Assembly (NCBI RefSeq): GCF_001404985.1
Contig: NZ_JRLF01000011.1
Span: 186,001-250,000 of the forward strand
DNA from: Flavobacterium aquidurense
GTDB lineage: Bacteria > Bacteroidota > Bacteroidia > Flavobacteriales > Flavobacteriaceae
Direction: 5' to 3'
Length of the DNA stretch: 64,000 bases
Made by a program: the position numbers and the translations under genes. The notes below the pieces were generated by a model. It was not told the DNA's origin. It saw only the letters and a program-made list of their open reading frames with translations, and searched no databases. Every line of letters starts with the position of its first letter. The first letter of the stretch is position 1. Below are positions 1 to 9,292 of this stretch, piece by piece.

Positions 1-1067
1 GCGTCAAGCAATGCTTTTTTCTGTACCGGAATTCCGGGCATCAAAAGATCGTTTCCGGCAATCATTTGTTTGACAACATCAGAGCTTGACCCTTTTTGTA
101 TGGATTCGAAACCCGGAAAACCGCCAAACCAGTCCGTCATTACAATGCCTTTAAAACCCCATTCGTTTCTCAAAACCTCAGTTAATAAATCTTTTCGGTC
201 AGATGTATATTCGCCATTAAGTCTGTTGTAGGATGACATTACCGTCCAGGGCTGTGATTCTTTGACTGTAATTTCAAAACCTTTCAAGTATATTTCTCTG
301 ATTGCTCTTTCAGAAACGTGTGCATTGATCGTTAACCGATTGGTTTCTTCGTTATTTACAGCAAAATGTTTAATCGAAGTTCCCACGCCTTGCGACTGGA
401 TTCCGTTTACAATTGCTGCTGCCGTTTTCCCAGAAATCAAAGGATCTTCAGAATAATATTCGAAGTTTCTTCCGTTTAATGGATTTCTCTGAATGTTCAA
501 AGCAGGCGCCAATAAAACGTCAACACCATATTCCTTTACTTCATTTCCCATTGCTTTTCCAACCTCTTCTAAAAGTGCTTTATTCCAAGTCGACGCTAAA
601 GCTGTTCCCACAGGAAATGCCGTTGCATAATATGTTTTTGAGTCATTTTCTCTGGTTGGTTCAATTCTTAAACCTGCAGGACCATCGGCTACAACAGTTG
701 CAGGAATTCCAAATCGCTCAAAAGCAGCAGTTCCTCCGGCAGCTCCGGGAACAAGACCTTGTTTAGAATCTCCTACAGGTCCGGTCAGAACCTCAATTCC
801 AGGCATTCCGGTTCCAATAAGCAACTCCGCTTTTTCGGCATTTGTCATTTGCTTGATGATGGCATCAATTCTTTGATCTACAGAAAGGCGTGTATCTTCC
901 CAAGGATCTAATTTTCCGTTTCTGTTTAAATCTAAAAATTTAAATCCCTTAATAGTAAGAACCGGGGGATTTGTTTCATCATTCGGAATTTTATTCCATG
1001 ATAAATTAGAAAGCACTAATGCCGTCAAAAGAGTCAGGCGCGCTGTTTTTATAATTGGATTTTTCAT
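1..1067 (-). CDS. GH3 family beta-glycosidase (beta-glucosidase/xylosidase), C-terminus outside window
   Basis: Secreted glycoside hydrolase family 3 enzyme that should release terminal sugars from beta-linked oligosaccharides. Only the first 355 residues are present; the gene runs off the left edge. An N-terminal hydrophobic stretch (about residues 10-22) looks like a signal peptide. Next comes the segment [17 protein letters not shown] (residues 42-58), common in Bacteroidetes GH3 enzymes. The GH3 TIM barrel follows, with ADGPAGLR (128-134), the KH pair at 233-234 and the catalytic nucleophile Asp312 in VMTDW. The start is the ATG before [10 protein letters not shown]. The gene is divergent from a Nudix-type regulator and has a perfect palindrome 57 bp upstream, which suggests local sugar-responsive control. 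The family is certain; the linkage specificity (glucoside, xyloside or arabinoside) cannot be told. Confidence 0.93.
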   Translation of the reverse strand, partial: MKNPIIKTARLTLLTALVLSNLSWNKIPNDETNPPVLTIKGFKFLDLNRNGKLDPWEDTRLSVDQRIDAIIKQMTNAEKAELLIGTGMPGIEVLTGPVGDSKQGLVPGAAGGTAAFERFGIPATVVADGPAGLRIEPTRENDSKTYYATAFPVGTALASTWNKALLEEVGKAMGNEVKEYGVDVLLAPALNIQRNPLNGRNFEYYSEDPLISGKTAAAIVNGIQSQGVGTSIKHFAVNNEETNRLTINAHVSERAIREIYLKGFEITVKESQPWTVMSSYNRLNGEYTSDRKDLLTEVLRNEWGFKGIVMTDWFGGFPGFESIQKGSSSDVVKQMIAGNDLLMPGIPVQKKALLD

Positions 1068-1123
1068 TGTTGGAAATTTTAATTTGTCTTTAGAAATTTT
1101 AGAACTATTGCTTAAGTATTTTC

Positions 1124-1144
1124 ATTGCTTCATAATGAAGCAAT
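1124..1144. promoter_or_regulatory. Perfect 21-bp palindrome, candidate operator for the GH3 gene
   Basis: Two perfect 10-bp inverted arms (ATTGCTTCAT and ATGAAGCAAT) flank a single A. A weaker related dyad starting ATTGCTTAAG lies at 1107-1120. Both sit between the GH3 start and the divergent NrtR-like regulator, where an operator of that regulator would be expected. There is no U-tract on either side, so a terminator is unlikely. Confidence 0.6.
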
Positions 1145-1328
1145 ATTAAAAAATTTTTCTCATATCAACAAATAAAATCGAATAAAATTTCACTTAATAT
1201 AATTATAAACATCTTAAAATGAGTTATTATCAATTACGAAAGGTTATCATTAAAAAATAATGAATTAAAAAATGGAGCTTAAAAGCGTCCTTTTTTAGAT
1301 ATATAAACAGAAGTTTAGTTTTTTTTAG

Positions 1329-1359
1329 TTTATTTAAATTTTCAAAAACAGTAAATTTG
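1329..1359 (+). promoter_or_regulatory. Bacteroidetes-type promoter for the Nudix regulator
   Basis: A perfect -7 box TAAATTTG (1352-1359, consensus TAnnTTTG) is preceded by TTT at 1329-1331 with 20 bp spacing, a partial match to the -33 box. It would start transcription about 10 nt before the regulator's ATG. Confidence 0.5.
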
Positions 1360-1375
1360 AAAACAAATCATCAAA

Positions 1376-2122
1376 ATGGAATTTAAAAGGATACTTGAAG
1401 AACAATCTGACGCAGCATGGAAAAAATATATTCCAACACTTTCTATTGATTGCGTCATTTTCAGTTTTCATGAAACAGAGCTTCAGGTGCTGACTGTCAA
1501 GATGAGAGATCAGGATTTGTGGGGGCTTCCGGGCGGATATGTACAAAAAGAAGAAAATGTTGATGATGCTGCAATCCGTATCCTGAAAGACAGAACGGGA
1601 ACTGAGAATATCTATTTGCAGCAATTTTATACGTTTGGAAACCTGAAACGTTCTGAAAGTGCTTTTGAAGATTACGACGATTCTTTATGGAATAAACAGC
1701 GATTTGTTTCGATAGGATATTATGCCCTGGCTGAACATTCTAAGGTAAATTTGATTCTTGATGAATACTCATCAGCTTGTGAGTGGAAATCTATTGGTGA
1801 ACTGCCTGTTTTTATGATGGATCACAGCACCATTCTTGACAAAGCTTTGCTAACACTACGGGAACAATTAAACAATCACCCAATTGGTTACAACCTTCTT
1901 CCTGAGAAATTTACAATGCCCGAACTTCAAAAATTATATGAGATTATTTTAGGCAAAAAGCTCAACAGAGGTAATTTTTATCGCAAAATTTTACGGTACG
2001 ATATCTTAACAAAATTAGATGAATCCAGAAAAGGCGGCGCGCATAAAGCGCCGGATTTATATAGCTTTGATTTGGAAAAATATAATATTGCGCTGAAAGA
2101 AGGTTTAAAAGGAAGCTGGTAA
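1376..2122 (+). CDS. NrtR-like transcriptional regulator (degenerate Nudix domain plus winged helix)
   Basis: The 248 residues have an N-terminal Nudix fold (about 20-150) and a C-terminal winged-helix region (about 160-235), the architecture of the NrtR/AraR-type regulators. The Nudix box keeps GGYVQKEE but reads RILKDRTG where active hydrolases have REUxEExGU. The catalytic glutamates are lost, so the domain probably senses a ligand instead of hydrolysing one. Family members in Bacteroidetes often control neighbouring sugar genes, and this one is divergent from a GH3 enzyme with a palindrome between them. I infer a sugar-responsive repressor or activator of that gene. The ligand is unknown. 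Confidence 0.82.
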   Translation: MEFKRILEEQSDAAWKKYIPTLSIDCVIFSFHETELQVLTVKMRDQDLWGLPGGYVQKEENVDDAAIRILKDRTGTENIYLQQFYTFGNLKRSESAFEDYDDSLWNKQRFVSIGYYALAEHSKVNLILDEYSSACEWKSIGELPVFMMDHSTILDKALLTLREQLNNHPIGYNLLPEKFTMPELQKLYEIILGKKLNRGNFYRKILRYDILTKLDESRKGGAHKAPDLYSFDLEKYNIALKEGLKGSW

Positions 2123-2460
2123 TTTGAAATAATTTTATTTTTCAGATTCAAAAAACACAAACTAATGCTTCTTTTGTAAGCAATAATCCTTTTTTAATTA
2201 GAAAATAAAAAACTGAGCTATTTTGTAATTCAGCAAAAAACGCTCCTCATCTCAGTATACATAAGAGCTAAGCTATTTTCGTACACAAAATAGTACGTTT
2301 CGAAGATTTACAAAATGTTTAATCATTTTTTAATAATTAGATAATATTAATATCGAATAATTACCAAAATAACATTTCGGATAAATATTTTTCATTGCAA
2401 TACGGCATATATTCAAAAAAGTAATAATATTGCCAAAATCAACAAAAATTATTTACTACG
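2123..2460. other. Intergenic region without a visible gene
   Basis: AT-rich stretch between the regulator and the sigma factor gene. The only structure I see is a short inverted repeat, CTATTTT/AAAATAG, around 2272-2292, followed by a near -7 box TACGTTTC at 2294-2301. No ORF or stable terminator is evident. Confidence 0.5.
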
Positions 2461-3048
2461 ATGTCTTCAAATTCCAATTCAGACCAAAGCAAACTCCTTT
2501 ATGAGTTATCGCAAGGGAGTGAACTGGCGTTTACAAAACTCTATAATCAATATAAAAATATTGTTTTTTCTACTGCTTTAAAAATAACAAAATCAAGAAT
2601 TTTAGCAGAAGAAGTCGTTCAGGATGTCTTTTTGAAAATCTGGCAAAATCATGAAAATTTAACCGAAATTAAGAATATCGAAAATTATCTTTTTATTATT
2701 TCCCGCAATCATATTTTTGATATGATTAAGAAAATTGCACGAGACAGTTCTTTATCTGTGCAAACGAATTACAAAAGCACATCTGCAAATGATACTGATG
2801 AAGCAATAAAAGACGATCAATACAATGTTATCTTAAACCAAATTGTTGATCAACTCCCTCCTCAACAGCAAAAAATTTATAAAATGGCAAAATGGGATGG
2901 TTTAAGCCACCAGAAAATTGGTGAAGATTTAGGCATTTCTACAGAAACCGTTAAGAAACATATGGCGCAGGCGTTGAAATTTGTGCGTCTTAAAATTTCG
3001 CCATACATGAATATGTTCATGACTTTGCTTTTGTTTTTTAGAATGTAA
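2461..3048 (+). CDS. ECF RNA polymerase sigma factor (FecI/RpoE-like)
   Basis: The 195 residues carry sigma-70 region 2 (about 24-92, with AEEVVQDVFLKIW) and region 4 (about 128-178, helix-turn-helix LSHQKIGEDLGISTETVKKH). They end in a hydrophobic tail (181-195) often seen in this Bacteroidetes group. It precedes a FecR anti-sigma factor and an STN-containing SusC receptor. Substrate binding to SusC should therefore signal through FecR to release this sigma factor onto the downstream transport operon. The 224-bp gap to fecR holds no convincing ORF. Confidence 0.93.
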   Translation: MSSNSNSDQSKLLYELSQGSELAFTKLYNQYKNIVFSTALKITKSRILAEEVVQDVFLKIWQNHENLTEIKNIENYLFIISRNHIFDMIKKIARDSSLSVQTNYKSTSANDTDEAIKDDQYNVILNQIVDQLPPQQQKIYKMAKWDGLSHQKIGEDLGISTETVKKHMAQALKFVRLKISPYMNMFMTLLLFFRM

Positions 3049-3272
3049 ACTAGCTTAAAATCGGTATCTATTAACATCGTTTTATATTATTTACATTTTT
3101 TTACATTTTTTTCACTTTCGACTACTCCTTCCCTGTTTTACAATCGTCTTTATAATAAAGATCGCTATTTAACATAGGTTTATGACCTACTTTAACAAGA
3201 TGATTGAATTTAAAATAAAACAAAAAACACCCAGGTTTACCATAACGATTATTAACTCACAATCAAAAACAA

Positions 3273-4310
3273 ATGCAAGAAAAAGTATTTGAAGAATTAT
3301 TCGAAAACTACCTGCAGAATAATTTAACTGAGGCAGAACAACAAAAGCTGATGGAAATCATCCAATCTGGCACGCAAGATGATTTTATTAAAGAAAAGAT
3401 TCAGCTTTTGATGAAGGAAAATCAGAATGTTGAAATATTAGACAAGCAAAAAGGTGATGACATTCTTAGTTATATCCTTTCTCAGTCTTCACCTAAGGTT
3501 ATTTCGATCCATGATAATAAAAAATCATACCGAAAATTAGGAAAGATTCTTGTTGCAATTGCAGCAGCAATCACGATTTTATTGGCTTTAAGAACTGTTT
3601 TTGTTTATGAAAGCACGCCAAATCCTGTAAAAAATAAAGACGAGAAATTAGAACAAATAAGTTCGGTTTTGGCCTTTAACGGAAAACAGCTTATTCGTTT
3701 ACCTGACGGAAGTACGATTATCCTAAACGATAAAAGTAGTATTACATATGACCAGAATGATTTTGACAAAACAGCCAGAGAAGTTACTTTATCCGGTGAA
3801 GCCTATTTTGATATTAAGCACAACGAAGCGAAACCTTTTATTGTTCATACCGGAAAAGTAAGTACAAAAGTTTTGGGAACTGCTTTTAATATTAATGCTT
3901 ACGATAGTTCTGATAATATAGAAGTTACAGTAGAACGTGGTAAAGTTCAGGTGGGAGATGTTAGGAAAGTATACGGTGTAATTACGCCTAATCAGCAAAT
4001 AAAAGTGAACAAAAACACTTTAGACTTTGAACAAAATAATACTAAAGCGGAAACTGCAATCGCATGGAAAAGCAATTACCTCATTCTTGATAATCTAAAT
4101 ATGGAAGAAGCTGTTGCAATGATTGCCCAAAAGTATAAAGTACAAATTGTACTATCGAATGATAAGATCAAAAATTGCAGGATAACGGCCAGTTTCTTAA
4201 ACGAAGAAGATTTAGATCACGTGCTGCAAGTGGTTTGCAGTGTAATTGAAACCACTTACCATTATAATAAAAACAACACAATTGTCCTGGAAGGCAAAGG
4301 TTGTGAATAA
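3273..4310 (+). CDS. FecR-family anti-sigma factor
   Basis: Single-pass inner-membrane signal transducer of 345 residues. It has a cytoplasmic N-terminal part (1-90), a transmembrane segment at about 91-108, a periplasmic FecR domain (about 125-230, with LPDGSTIILNDKSSI and LSGEAYFDI) and a C-terminal DUF4974 domain (about 265-340). It should hold the upstream sigma factor and receive the signal from the STN domain of the next gene's product. The 142 bp after it contain a hairpin pointing against the operon (see the antisense RNA entry). Confidence 0.93.
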   Translation: MQEKVFEELFENYLQNNLTEAEQQKLMEIIQSGTQDDFIKEKIQLLMKENQNVEILDKQKGDDILSYILSQSSPKVISIHDNKKSYRKLGKILVAIAAAITILLALRTVFVYESTPNPVKNKDEKLEQISSVLAFNGKQLIRLPDGSTIILNDKSSITYDQNDFDKTAREVTLSGEAYFDIKHNEAKPFIVHTGKVSTKVLGTAFNINAYDSSDNIEVTVERGKVQVGDVRKVYGVITPNQQIKVNKNTLDFEQNNTKAETAIAWKSNYLILDNLNMEEAVAMIAQKYKVQIVLSNDKIKNCRITASFLNEEDLDHVLQVVCSVIETTYHYNKNNTIVLEGKGCE

Positions 4311-4369
4311 AACCAAATAACGGAGTATTAACCTTTAAAACCTGATATAAAAACTAACCAAAAATGAAA

Positions 4370-4403
4370 TAAAAAAGCCATCTGGCTCCTACACCAGACG
4401 GCT
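4370..4403 (-). terminator. Intrinsic terminator facing against the operon, between fecR and susC
   Basis: The arms AGCCATCTGG (4376-4385) and CCAGACGGCT (4394-4403) pair with one A/C mismatch around an 8-nt loop. Read on the minus strand the hairpin is followed by six T. Read along the operon it is preceded by A and has no U-tract. No minus-strand protein gene ends here, which supports a short antisense transcript. Confidence 0.65.
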
Positions 4404-4440
4404 GCGATTCTTAATAATTAATTCCAGTAACCATTAAAAA
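4371..4440 (-). ncRNA. Predicted antisense RNA over the susC leader (DonS-like)
   Basis: On the minus strand a promoter-like pair (TTG, 18 bp, TAAATTTG) lies at the susC start codon. About 40 nt downstream of the expected start site is a hairpin followed by a U-tract. This predicts a transcript of about 70 nt complementary to the 5' leader of the SusC mRNA. The second SusC locus in this window has the same layout. Antisense RNAs of similar size and place (DonS type) are known for Bacteroides loci with ECF/anti-sigma control. Transcription itself is not shown by the sequence. Confidence 0.45.
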
Positions 4441-4445
4441 ACATG

Positions 4446-4474
4446 CAAATTTATGAAATTACGCTGTAAAACAA
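4446..4474 (-). promoter_or_regulatory. Antisense promoter at the susC start codon
   Basis: Read on the minus strand, TTG (4474-4472) is followed after 18 bp by TAAATTTG (4453-4446). This is a full match to the flavobacterial consensus TTG-N17-23-TAnnTTTG. The -7 box overlaps the A of the susC ATG. It points toward the hairpin at 4403-4376. Confidence 0.5.
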
Positions 4475-7400
4475 CCATGTTTGACAGGGAAAAGAAATCT
4501 ATGTCTTTTTTCAACCTGTCAAAAAAAACCATTATGATCATGCGAATCAGTTTATTCCACATTTTCTTACTGACCTGCGGCACACATATGGTCTTTGCCA
4601 ATGAAATGAGCGGTCAGAATTTAGAGTCTATATCTGTTGATATTGAACTTCATAATCAGGATATTAAAACCCTTTTTAAAACAATAGAAAATAAAACAGG
4701 ATTACTGTTTGCTTATCAGCCACAGATCATAAAAGATTTTCCTAAAGTAACTACTCCCAAAGGACGCAGAAGCGTAAGTGATATTTTGAACACTGTTCTT
4801 CAGGGAAGTAATTTAGTATACAAACAAGTAGATAAAAATGTAGTTATCTACAAAAAAGAAACGACAAAACCAGTCGCTAATACTACTGCAACAACAGCAA
4901 ATGCAGATATGGCGTACACTCTTGCCGGAAAAATTCTGGACGAAAAAGGTCAACCTTTACCTGGTGTTTCTGTTATGGTTGTAGGCGGCAACAAACAAGG
5001 AATATCTGATTTTGACGGACAATTTTTTATCGATTTGCCTAAAGGAAAACACGTGCTCAGAATATCTTATCTTGGCTATAAAACACAAGAAGTTACGGTT
5101 GAAAACCAGACAACTGTTATTATAAAAATGCAGCCTGATTTAGCAAAACTAGATGAAGTTGTGATTATTGGTTACGGTACAACAACCAAAAGAACATCGA
5201 CAGGATCTGTAACAAAAATTACTTCAAGCGATATAGAAAAACAACCTATAACCAATATTTTACAGAGTTTGCAAGGACGAACTCCCGGAGTTTTCGTGAC
5301 CCAAACTTCCGGTTATGCAGGAAGTAATATCAATGTAAGTATTCGCGGTACAAACTCTATGTCAGGAAATAATTTCCCGTTGTATATCGTAGACGGCGTT
5401 CCGTATATTGGTAATGATATCAAGGAACAAGTACAATCTGATCGTGTTATCAGAGGAGCTCAAAAATCTACAAGTCCGTTAAATATTATTAATCCAAATG
5501 ATATTGAAAGCATAGAAATCCTTAAAGATGCAGATGCTACGGCTATCTACGGTTCCAGAGGTGCAAATGGCGTTGTTTTGATTACGACTAAAAAAGGAAA
5601 ATCAGGCAAAACCGAGTTTACAATCAATACCAACTCAGGAATATCTGAGGTTGCAACAAGAATAAAAACACTCGATACTCCGGCTTACCTTAATATGATG
5701 AGTACGGCATTGACAAACAGTAAAGCAATTGAGAGTAATTCAAGCACCGGAATTGCACTGACAGACTGGGATAAAAATACTACTACAGACTGGCAGGATA
5801 AATTAATAGGCGGAGCTGCTAATTTTAATGATTTCTCAGCAAGCTTAAAAGGCGGAAACGACAACACGAGTTTTCTATTAAGTGGTGCTTATCATAAAGA
5901 AACTACTGTTTTACCGGGAGATTTTGGTTACAACAAATTTGCTACCAACTTTAATATTAATCATACTACTATGAATGATAAATTAAAAGTAGGAGCTTCT
6001 GTTATATTCTCTACGGATAAAAACAAATTGCCTTATTTTGATATTACTTCTTACGCAATTACGACAGCGCCAAATCACCCAATATACAATGCAGACGGTA
6101 GTTATTACTGGGCTCCAACGTATTTTAGCGATATAAATCCTTTAGCGGCTTTAACGAAAAGAGTCGAAGATAAAGGCAACAACTTAATTACAAGCTTTAA
6201 TATTCAATACGAAATTGCAAAAGGCTTTTATTTTAAAACTGATTTAGGCTACGGGATTGCAGAAATGACTTCTAAACAAATTATGCCGGCAACAGGAAGC
6301 AATTATGCTTATTATCAAGCTAATAACATTAGCCTTAATACGTTGAGATCCTACACAGTGTCAACAAACAATACGAATAATTTTACTATCGATCCGCAAT
6401 TAAACTACTCTACTCCGCTATGGAAAGGAAATTTGACTGCATTAGTTGGTGGTTCATGGCAAAACAGAAAATCAGAAATGCCATCGTATGTTAGTTCTAC
6501 TGGTTATAGTGCTGATAATCTTATTGGTATTACCGGAACTGCTGCAACTGTAACAGCTTATAATGGTTCATCAGAATATAAATATGCATCGCTTTTTAGC
6601 CGATTGAATTATAATATTTTAAGCAGATATATTCTAAATATCAATTTTAGAAGAGATGGTTCATCCCGTTTTGGAGCCAATAAACGTTACGGAAATTTTG
6701 GTTCAATTGGTGGCGCCTGGATTTTCTCAGAAGAAAATTTTTTAAGACACAGTTCTATAATCAGTTTTGGGAAACTGCGCTCCAGTTATGGTGAAGTTGG
6801 AAATGATCCTTCTGATGATTACGGATATGCTGATACGTATTCGTCAAGCACATATGGCAATGGAAATGCGGCTATGGCTGCAACGAGAATCGCGAATCCA
6901 AATTTTCAATGGGAAGTTACCAAAAAGTTTGAAGCTGCAATGGATCTTGGTTTCTTGAGAGATCGTATTTCATTAACAGTAGCATATTACAGAAATCTTA
7001 CCGGAAATCAATTGGTAAATGCAACGCTAAGCCCACAAGCCGGATTTACAACTTATCTGGCAAATTTAAATGCTGAAGTTGAAAATAAAGGCTGGGAGTT
7101 TACACTGAATACAACAAACGTGCGTACTAAAAATCTGGAATGGTCTACATCTTTTAATATCTCGACAAACTCTAATAAATTATTGTCATTTGATAATATA
7201 GAAAACTCCAGTTATTACAGCACTTATGTAGTAGGAAATCCGTTAAGCAGCAGATATTTATACAATTATACCGGCGTTGTAAATGGTGTTGCACAAGTTG
7301 AAGATGTAAACGGTGACGGAAAAATAACTACGGGTTTTGCGCAAAACGGACTTGGAGACAGAAAATATTACGGTCCTTCTTATCCTAAATATTACGGAGG

Positions 7401-7845
7401 TATTTCGAACTCGATTAATTACAAAGCATTTTCGTTAGACTTTTTGTTTCAATTTGTAAAACAAAACGGAAGAAATTTAATGTCGACAGTAGCCATACAA
7501 CCCGGATATCCTTATGGTATTGCCAATTATCAAACAGACGAATATAATGATTATGTGGCTCAGGGAATTGCTTTGCAATCTACCTATTTGCCTAGTTTTT
7601 TAAATTACGCAGCATCAAATGCTACTTTAATTGATGCTTCATACATTAAGTTAAAAAATGTAAGCGCTTCGTATACGATTCCTTTGGATGCAAAAACACA
7701 AAAATTCATCCAAAAAATACGTCTTACGCTTCAGGGACAAAATTTGCTGACCATAACAAGTTACAAAGGATTTGATCCTGAAACTCAAGGTCTGGCTTTG
7801 CCTCCTTTACGTACGATCACTTTAGGAACTCAGTTTACATTCTAA
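4453..7845 (+). CDS. SusC/RagA-family TonB-dependent outer-membrane receptor with STN signalling domain
   Basis: Outer-membrane transporter of 1130 residues. In order: a long N-terminal signal region (hydrophobic about 28-49), an STN domain (about 60-135) for contact with FecR, a carboxypeptidase-regulatory-like domain (about 155-230), the plug (from about 235, with DEVVIIGYGT) and the 22-strand barrel ending in LGTQFTF. The SusC signature region IVDGVPYI and the plug segment ATAIYGSRGANGVVLITTKKG are present. It forms the import pore together with the SusD lipoprotein 11 bp downstream. The start codon is not certain, since several in-frame ATGs precede the hydrophobic segment. The substrate is unknown; the neighbouring protease and absence of glycosidases argue for peptide or protein over glycan. 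Confidence 0.95.
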   Translation: MKLRCKTTMFDREKKSMSFFNLSKKTIMIMRISLFHIFLLTCGTHMVFANEMSGQNLESISVDIELHNQDIKTLFKTIENKTGLLFAYQPQIIKDFPKVTTPKGRRSVSDILNTVLQGSNLVYKQVDKNVVIYKKETTKPVANTTATTANADMAYTLAGKILDEKGQPLPGVSVMVVGGNKQGISDFDGQFFIDLPKGKHVLRISYLGYKTQEVTVENQTTVIIKMQPDLAKLDEVVIIGYGTTTKRTSTGSVTKITSSDIEKQPITNILQSLQGRTPGVFVTQTSGYAGSNINVSIRGTNSMSGNNFPLYIVDGVPYIGNDIKEQVQSDRVIRGAQKSTSPLNIINPNDIESIEILKDADATAIYGSRGANGVVLITTKKGKSGKTEFTINTNSGISEVATRIKTLDTPAYLNMMSTALTNSKAIESNSSTGIALTDWDKNTTTDWQDKLIGGAANFNDFSASLKGGNDNTSFLLSGAYHKETTVLPGDFGYNKFATNFNINHTTMNDKLKVGASVIFSTDKNKLPYFDITSYAITTAPNHPIYNADGSYYWAPTYFSDINPLAALTKRVEDKGNNLITSFNIQYEIAKGFYFKTDLGYGIAEMTSKQIMPATGSNYAYYQANNISLNTLRSYTVSTNNTNNFTIDPQLNYSTPLWKGNLTALVGGSWQNRKSEMPSYVSSTGYSADNLIGITGTAATVTAYNGSSEYKYASLFSRLNYNILSRYILNINFRRDGSSRFGANKRYGNFGSIGGAWIFSEENFLRHSSIISFGKLRSSYGEVGNDPSDDYGYADTYSSSTYGNGNAAMAATRIANPNFQWEVTKKFEAAMDLGFLRDRISLTVAYYRNLTGNQLVNATLSPQAGFTTYLANLNAEVENKGWEFTLNTTNVRTKNLEWSTSFNISTNSNKLLSFDNIENSSYYSTYVVGNPLSSRYLYNYTGVVNGVAQVEDVNGDGKITTGFAQNGLGDRKYYGPSYPKYYGGISNSINYKAFSLDFLFQFVKQNGRNLMSTVAIQPGYPYGIANYQTDEYNDYVAQGIALQSTYLPSFLNYAASNATLIDASYIKLKNVSASYTIPLDAKTQKFIQKIRLTLQGQNLLTITSYKGFDPETQGLALPPLRTITLGTQFTF

Positions 7846-7856
7846 ATCTAAAAAAC

Positions 7857-9224
7857 ATGAAAAATAATTCTATAACATTCCGCTATATATTTTCGTTTTT
7901 ACTTTTGACAGGTTTCACAGGCTGCGAAGAGATCCTTGATGTCGAACTTCCAAGCAGTGAGTTCTCATCATCTACCGTTTATGCAACTGATGCAACTGCA
8001 GAAGCTGCTTTAAACGGAATTTACCAAAGTATGGTTACCAACACTTTTTATGGTTCTTTGCATATTACTCTTGGGCAAACTTCTGATGAATTAATTCTAA
8101 AAACCCAATTGAATAACGTTTTTGGTACAAATGAAATTACTACCGAAGATGGTGAAATGAACTCAATGTGGACAAGCTTTTACAAAACCATTTATAATGC
8201 AAACAGCGTTATTGAAGGTATAAATAAAAGCAAAACACTAACAGAAGCTTCAGGGAAACGCTGGATTGCTGAGGCAAAATTTTTAAGAGCTTATTCTTAT
8301 TTTTATTTAACGAACCTTTGGGGCGATGTTCCTTTAATCCTGACTACAAATGTAGATCAGACAGCACTTGCTCCCCGCAATCCGCAGACAGAAGTTTACA
8401 ATCAGATTGTAACAGATTTGCAAGATGCAACAGCAGAACTTCCTGTGGATTATACGAAATATAATGCACAGCGAATCAGGGCTACAAAATGGGCAGCCGA
8501 GGCTTTACTGGCAAGAGTAAACCTGTATTTAGGCAAATGGACAGATGCTGCTACTCATGCAAGTGCCGTAATTGCTCAAAACAGCACTTATAAAATGATT
8601 ACCGGTTTAACAAGTACCAACAGTCCGTTTATTGCAGACAATAATGAAGCAATCTGGCAAATACCCTACTTGAATGTTATTTATACCTATGAAGGAGGTG
8701 CTTTGTTTACAGCTGCAGGAACTTATATGCTTAGAAAAGGAAATACACTGTTTGAAACCGGCGATGCCAGAAAAACAAACTGGACAGGAAGTGTTGTCGC
8801 TGCAGACGGAACAACGTTTATTGCCCCTAGAAAATATAAAAATGCTTATGCCGCTTCGCCATCAGAACGTTCTACAGTACTGAGATTAGCCGAAGTTTAT
8901 TTAATAAGAGCCGAAGCCAGAGTAAAATCAAATGATATTACAGGAGCTCAGCAAGATATAAATGTAATTAGAAACAGGGCGTTATTACCTTCAACTACCC
9001 TGACAGACCCAAATCAGTTACTGGCTTTAATTTCTCTTGAAAGAGAACGTGAGCTTTTTGCAGAATTTGGACAAAGATGGTTAGACTTAAAAAGAAACGG
9101 TACAATCGATCAGGTTCTGGGTGCAACTGCAGGCAAAATCTGGGCTTCTACAGACAGCCTTTATCCAATACCGGAAACTGCCAGACGCTCTAATCCCTTT
9201 TTAACCCAAAACTTAGGATACTAA
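7857..9224 (+). CDS. SusD/RagB-family outer-membrane substrate-binding lipoprotein
   Basis: The 455 residues begin with a lipoprotein signal; the lipidated cysteine is probably Cys23 in TGFTGC. Alpha-helical SusD repeats follow, including the usual segments AEAKFLRAYSYFYLTNLWGDVPL and, near the end, RLAEVYLIRAEA and LERERELFAEFGQRWLDLKR. It caps the SusC barrel encoded just upstream and captures the substrate at the cell surface. It is short for a glycan SusD (usually over 500 residues), closer to the size seen with smaller ligands, but this does not define the substrate. Confidence 0.95.
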   Translation: MKNNSITFRYIFSFLLLTGFTGCEEILDVELPSSEFSSSTVYATDATAEAALNGIYQSMVTNTFYGSLHITLGQTSDELILKTQLNNVFGTNEITTEDGEMNSMWTSFYKTIYNANSVIEGINKSKTLTEASGKRWIAEAKFLRAYSYFYLTNLWGDVPLILTTNVDQTALAPRNPQTEVYNQIVTDLQDATAELPVDYTKYNAQRIRATKWAAEALLARVNLYLGKWTDAATHASAVIAQNSTYKMITGLTSTNSPFIADNNEAIWQIPYLNVIYTYEGGALFTAAGTYMLRKGNTLFETGDARKTNWTGSVVAADGTTFIAPRKYKNAYAASPSERSTVLRLAEVYLIRAEARVKSNDITGAQQDINVIRNRALLPSTTLTDPNQLLALISLERERELFAEFGQRWLDLKRNGTIDQVLGATAGKIWASTDSLYPIPETARRSNPFLTQNLGY

Positions 9225-9241
9225 ATAATATTAAAAATTAC

Positions 9242-9275
9242 CAGGGAATGTTTTTTCAGTAAAAAGGCATTCCTG
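9242..9275 (+). other. Stem-loop between susD and the ABC transporter genes
   Basis: Imperfect hairpin formed by CAGGGAATG-T-tract and A-tract-GGCATTCCTG arms around CAGT, in the only larger gap (68 bp) within the run from susC to the peptidase. No U-tract follows. It may set relative transcript stability or partially separate receptor genes from transporter genes. Confidence 0.4.
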
Positions 9276-9292
9276 AGGTTTTAAAAAACACT

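Noticed and set aside
413..766. Plus-strand ORF of 117 codons
   Set aside because: It is antisense to the GH3 gene, whose minus-strand frame gives clear GH3 motifs throughout; composition of the ORF product is that of a shadow frame.
4376..4403. Hairpin as an ordinary terminator after fecR
   Set aside because: In the fecR direction it has A residues before and no U-tract after it; the U-tract is on the opposite strand only.
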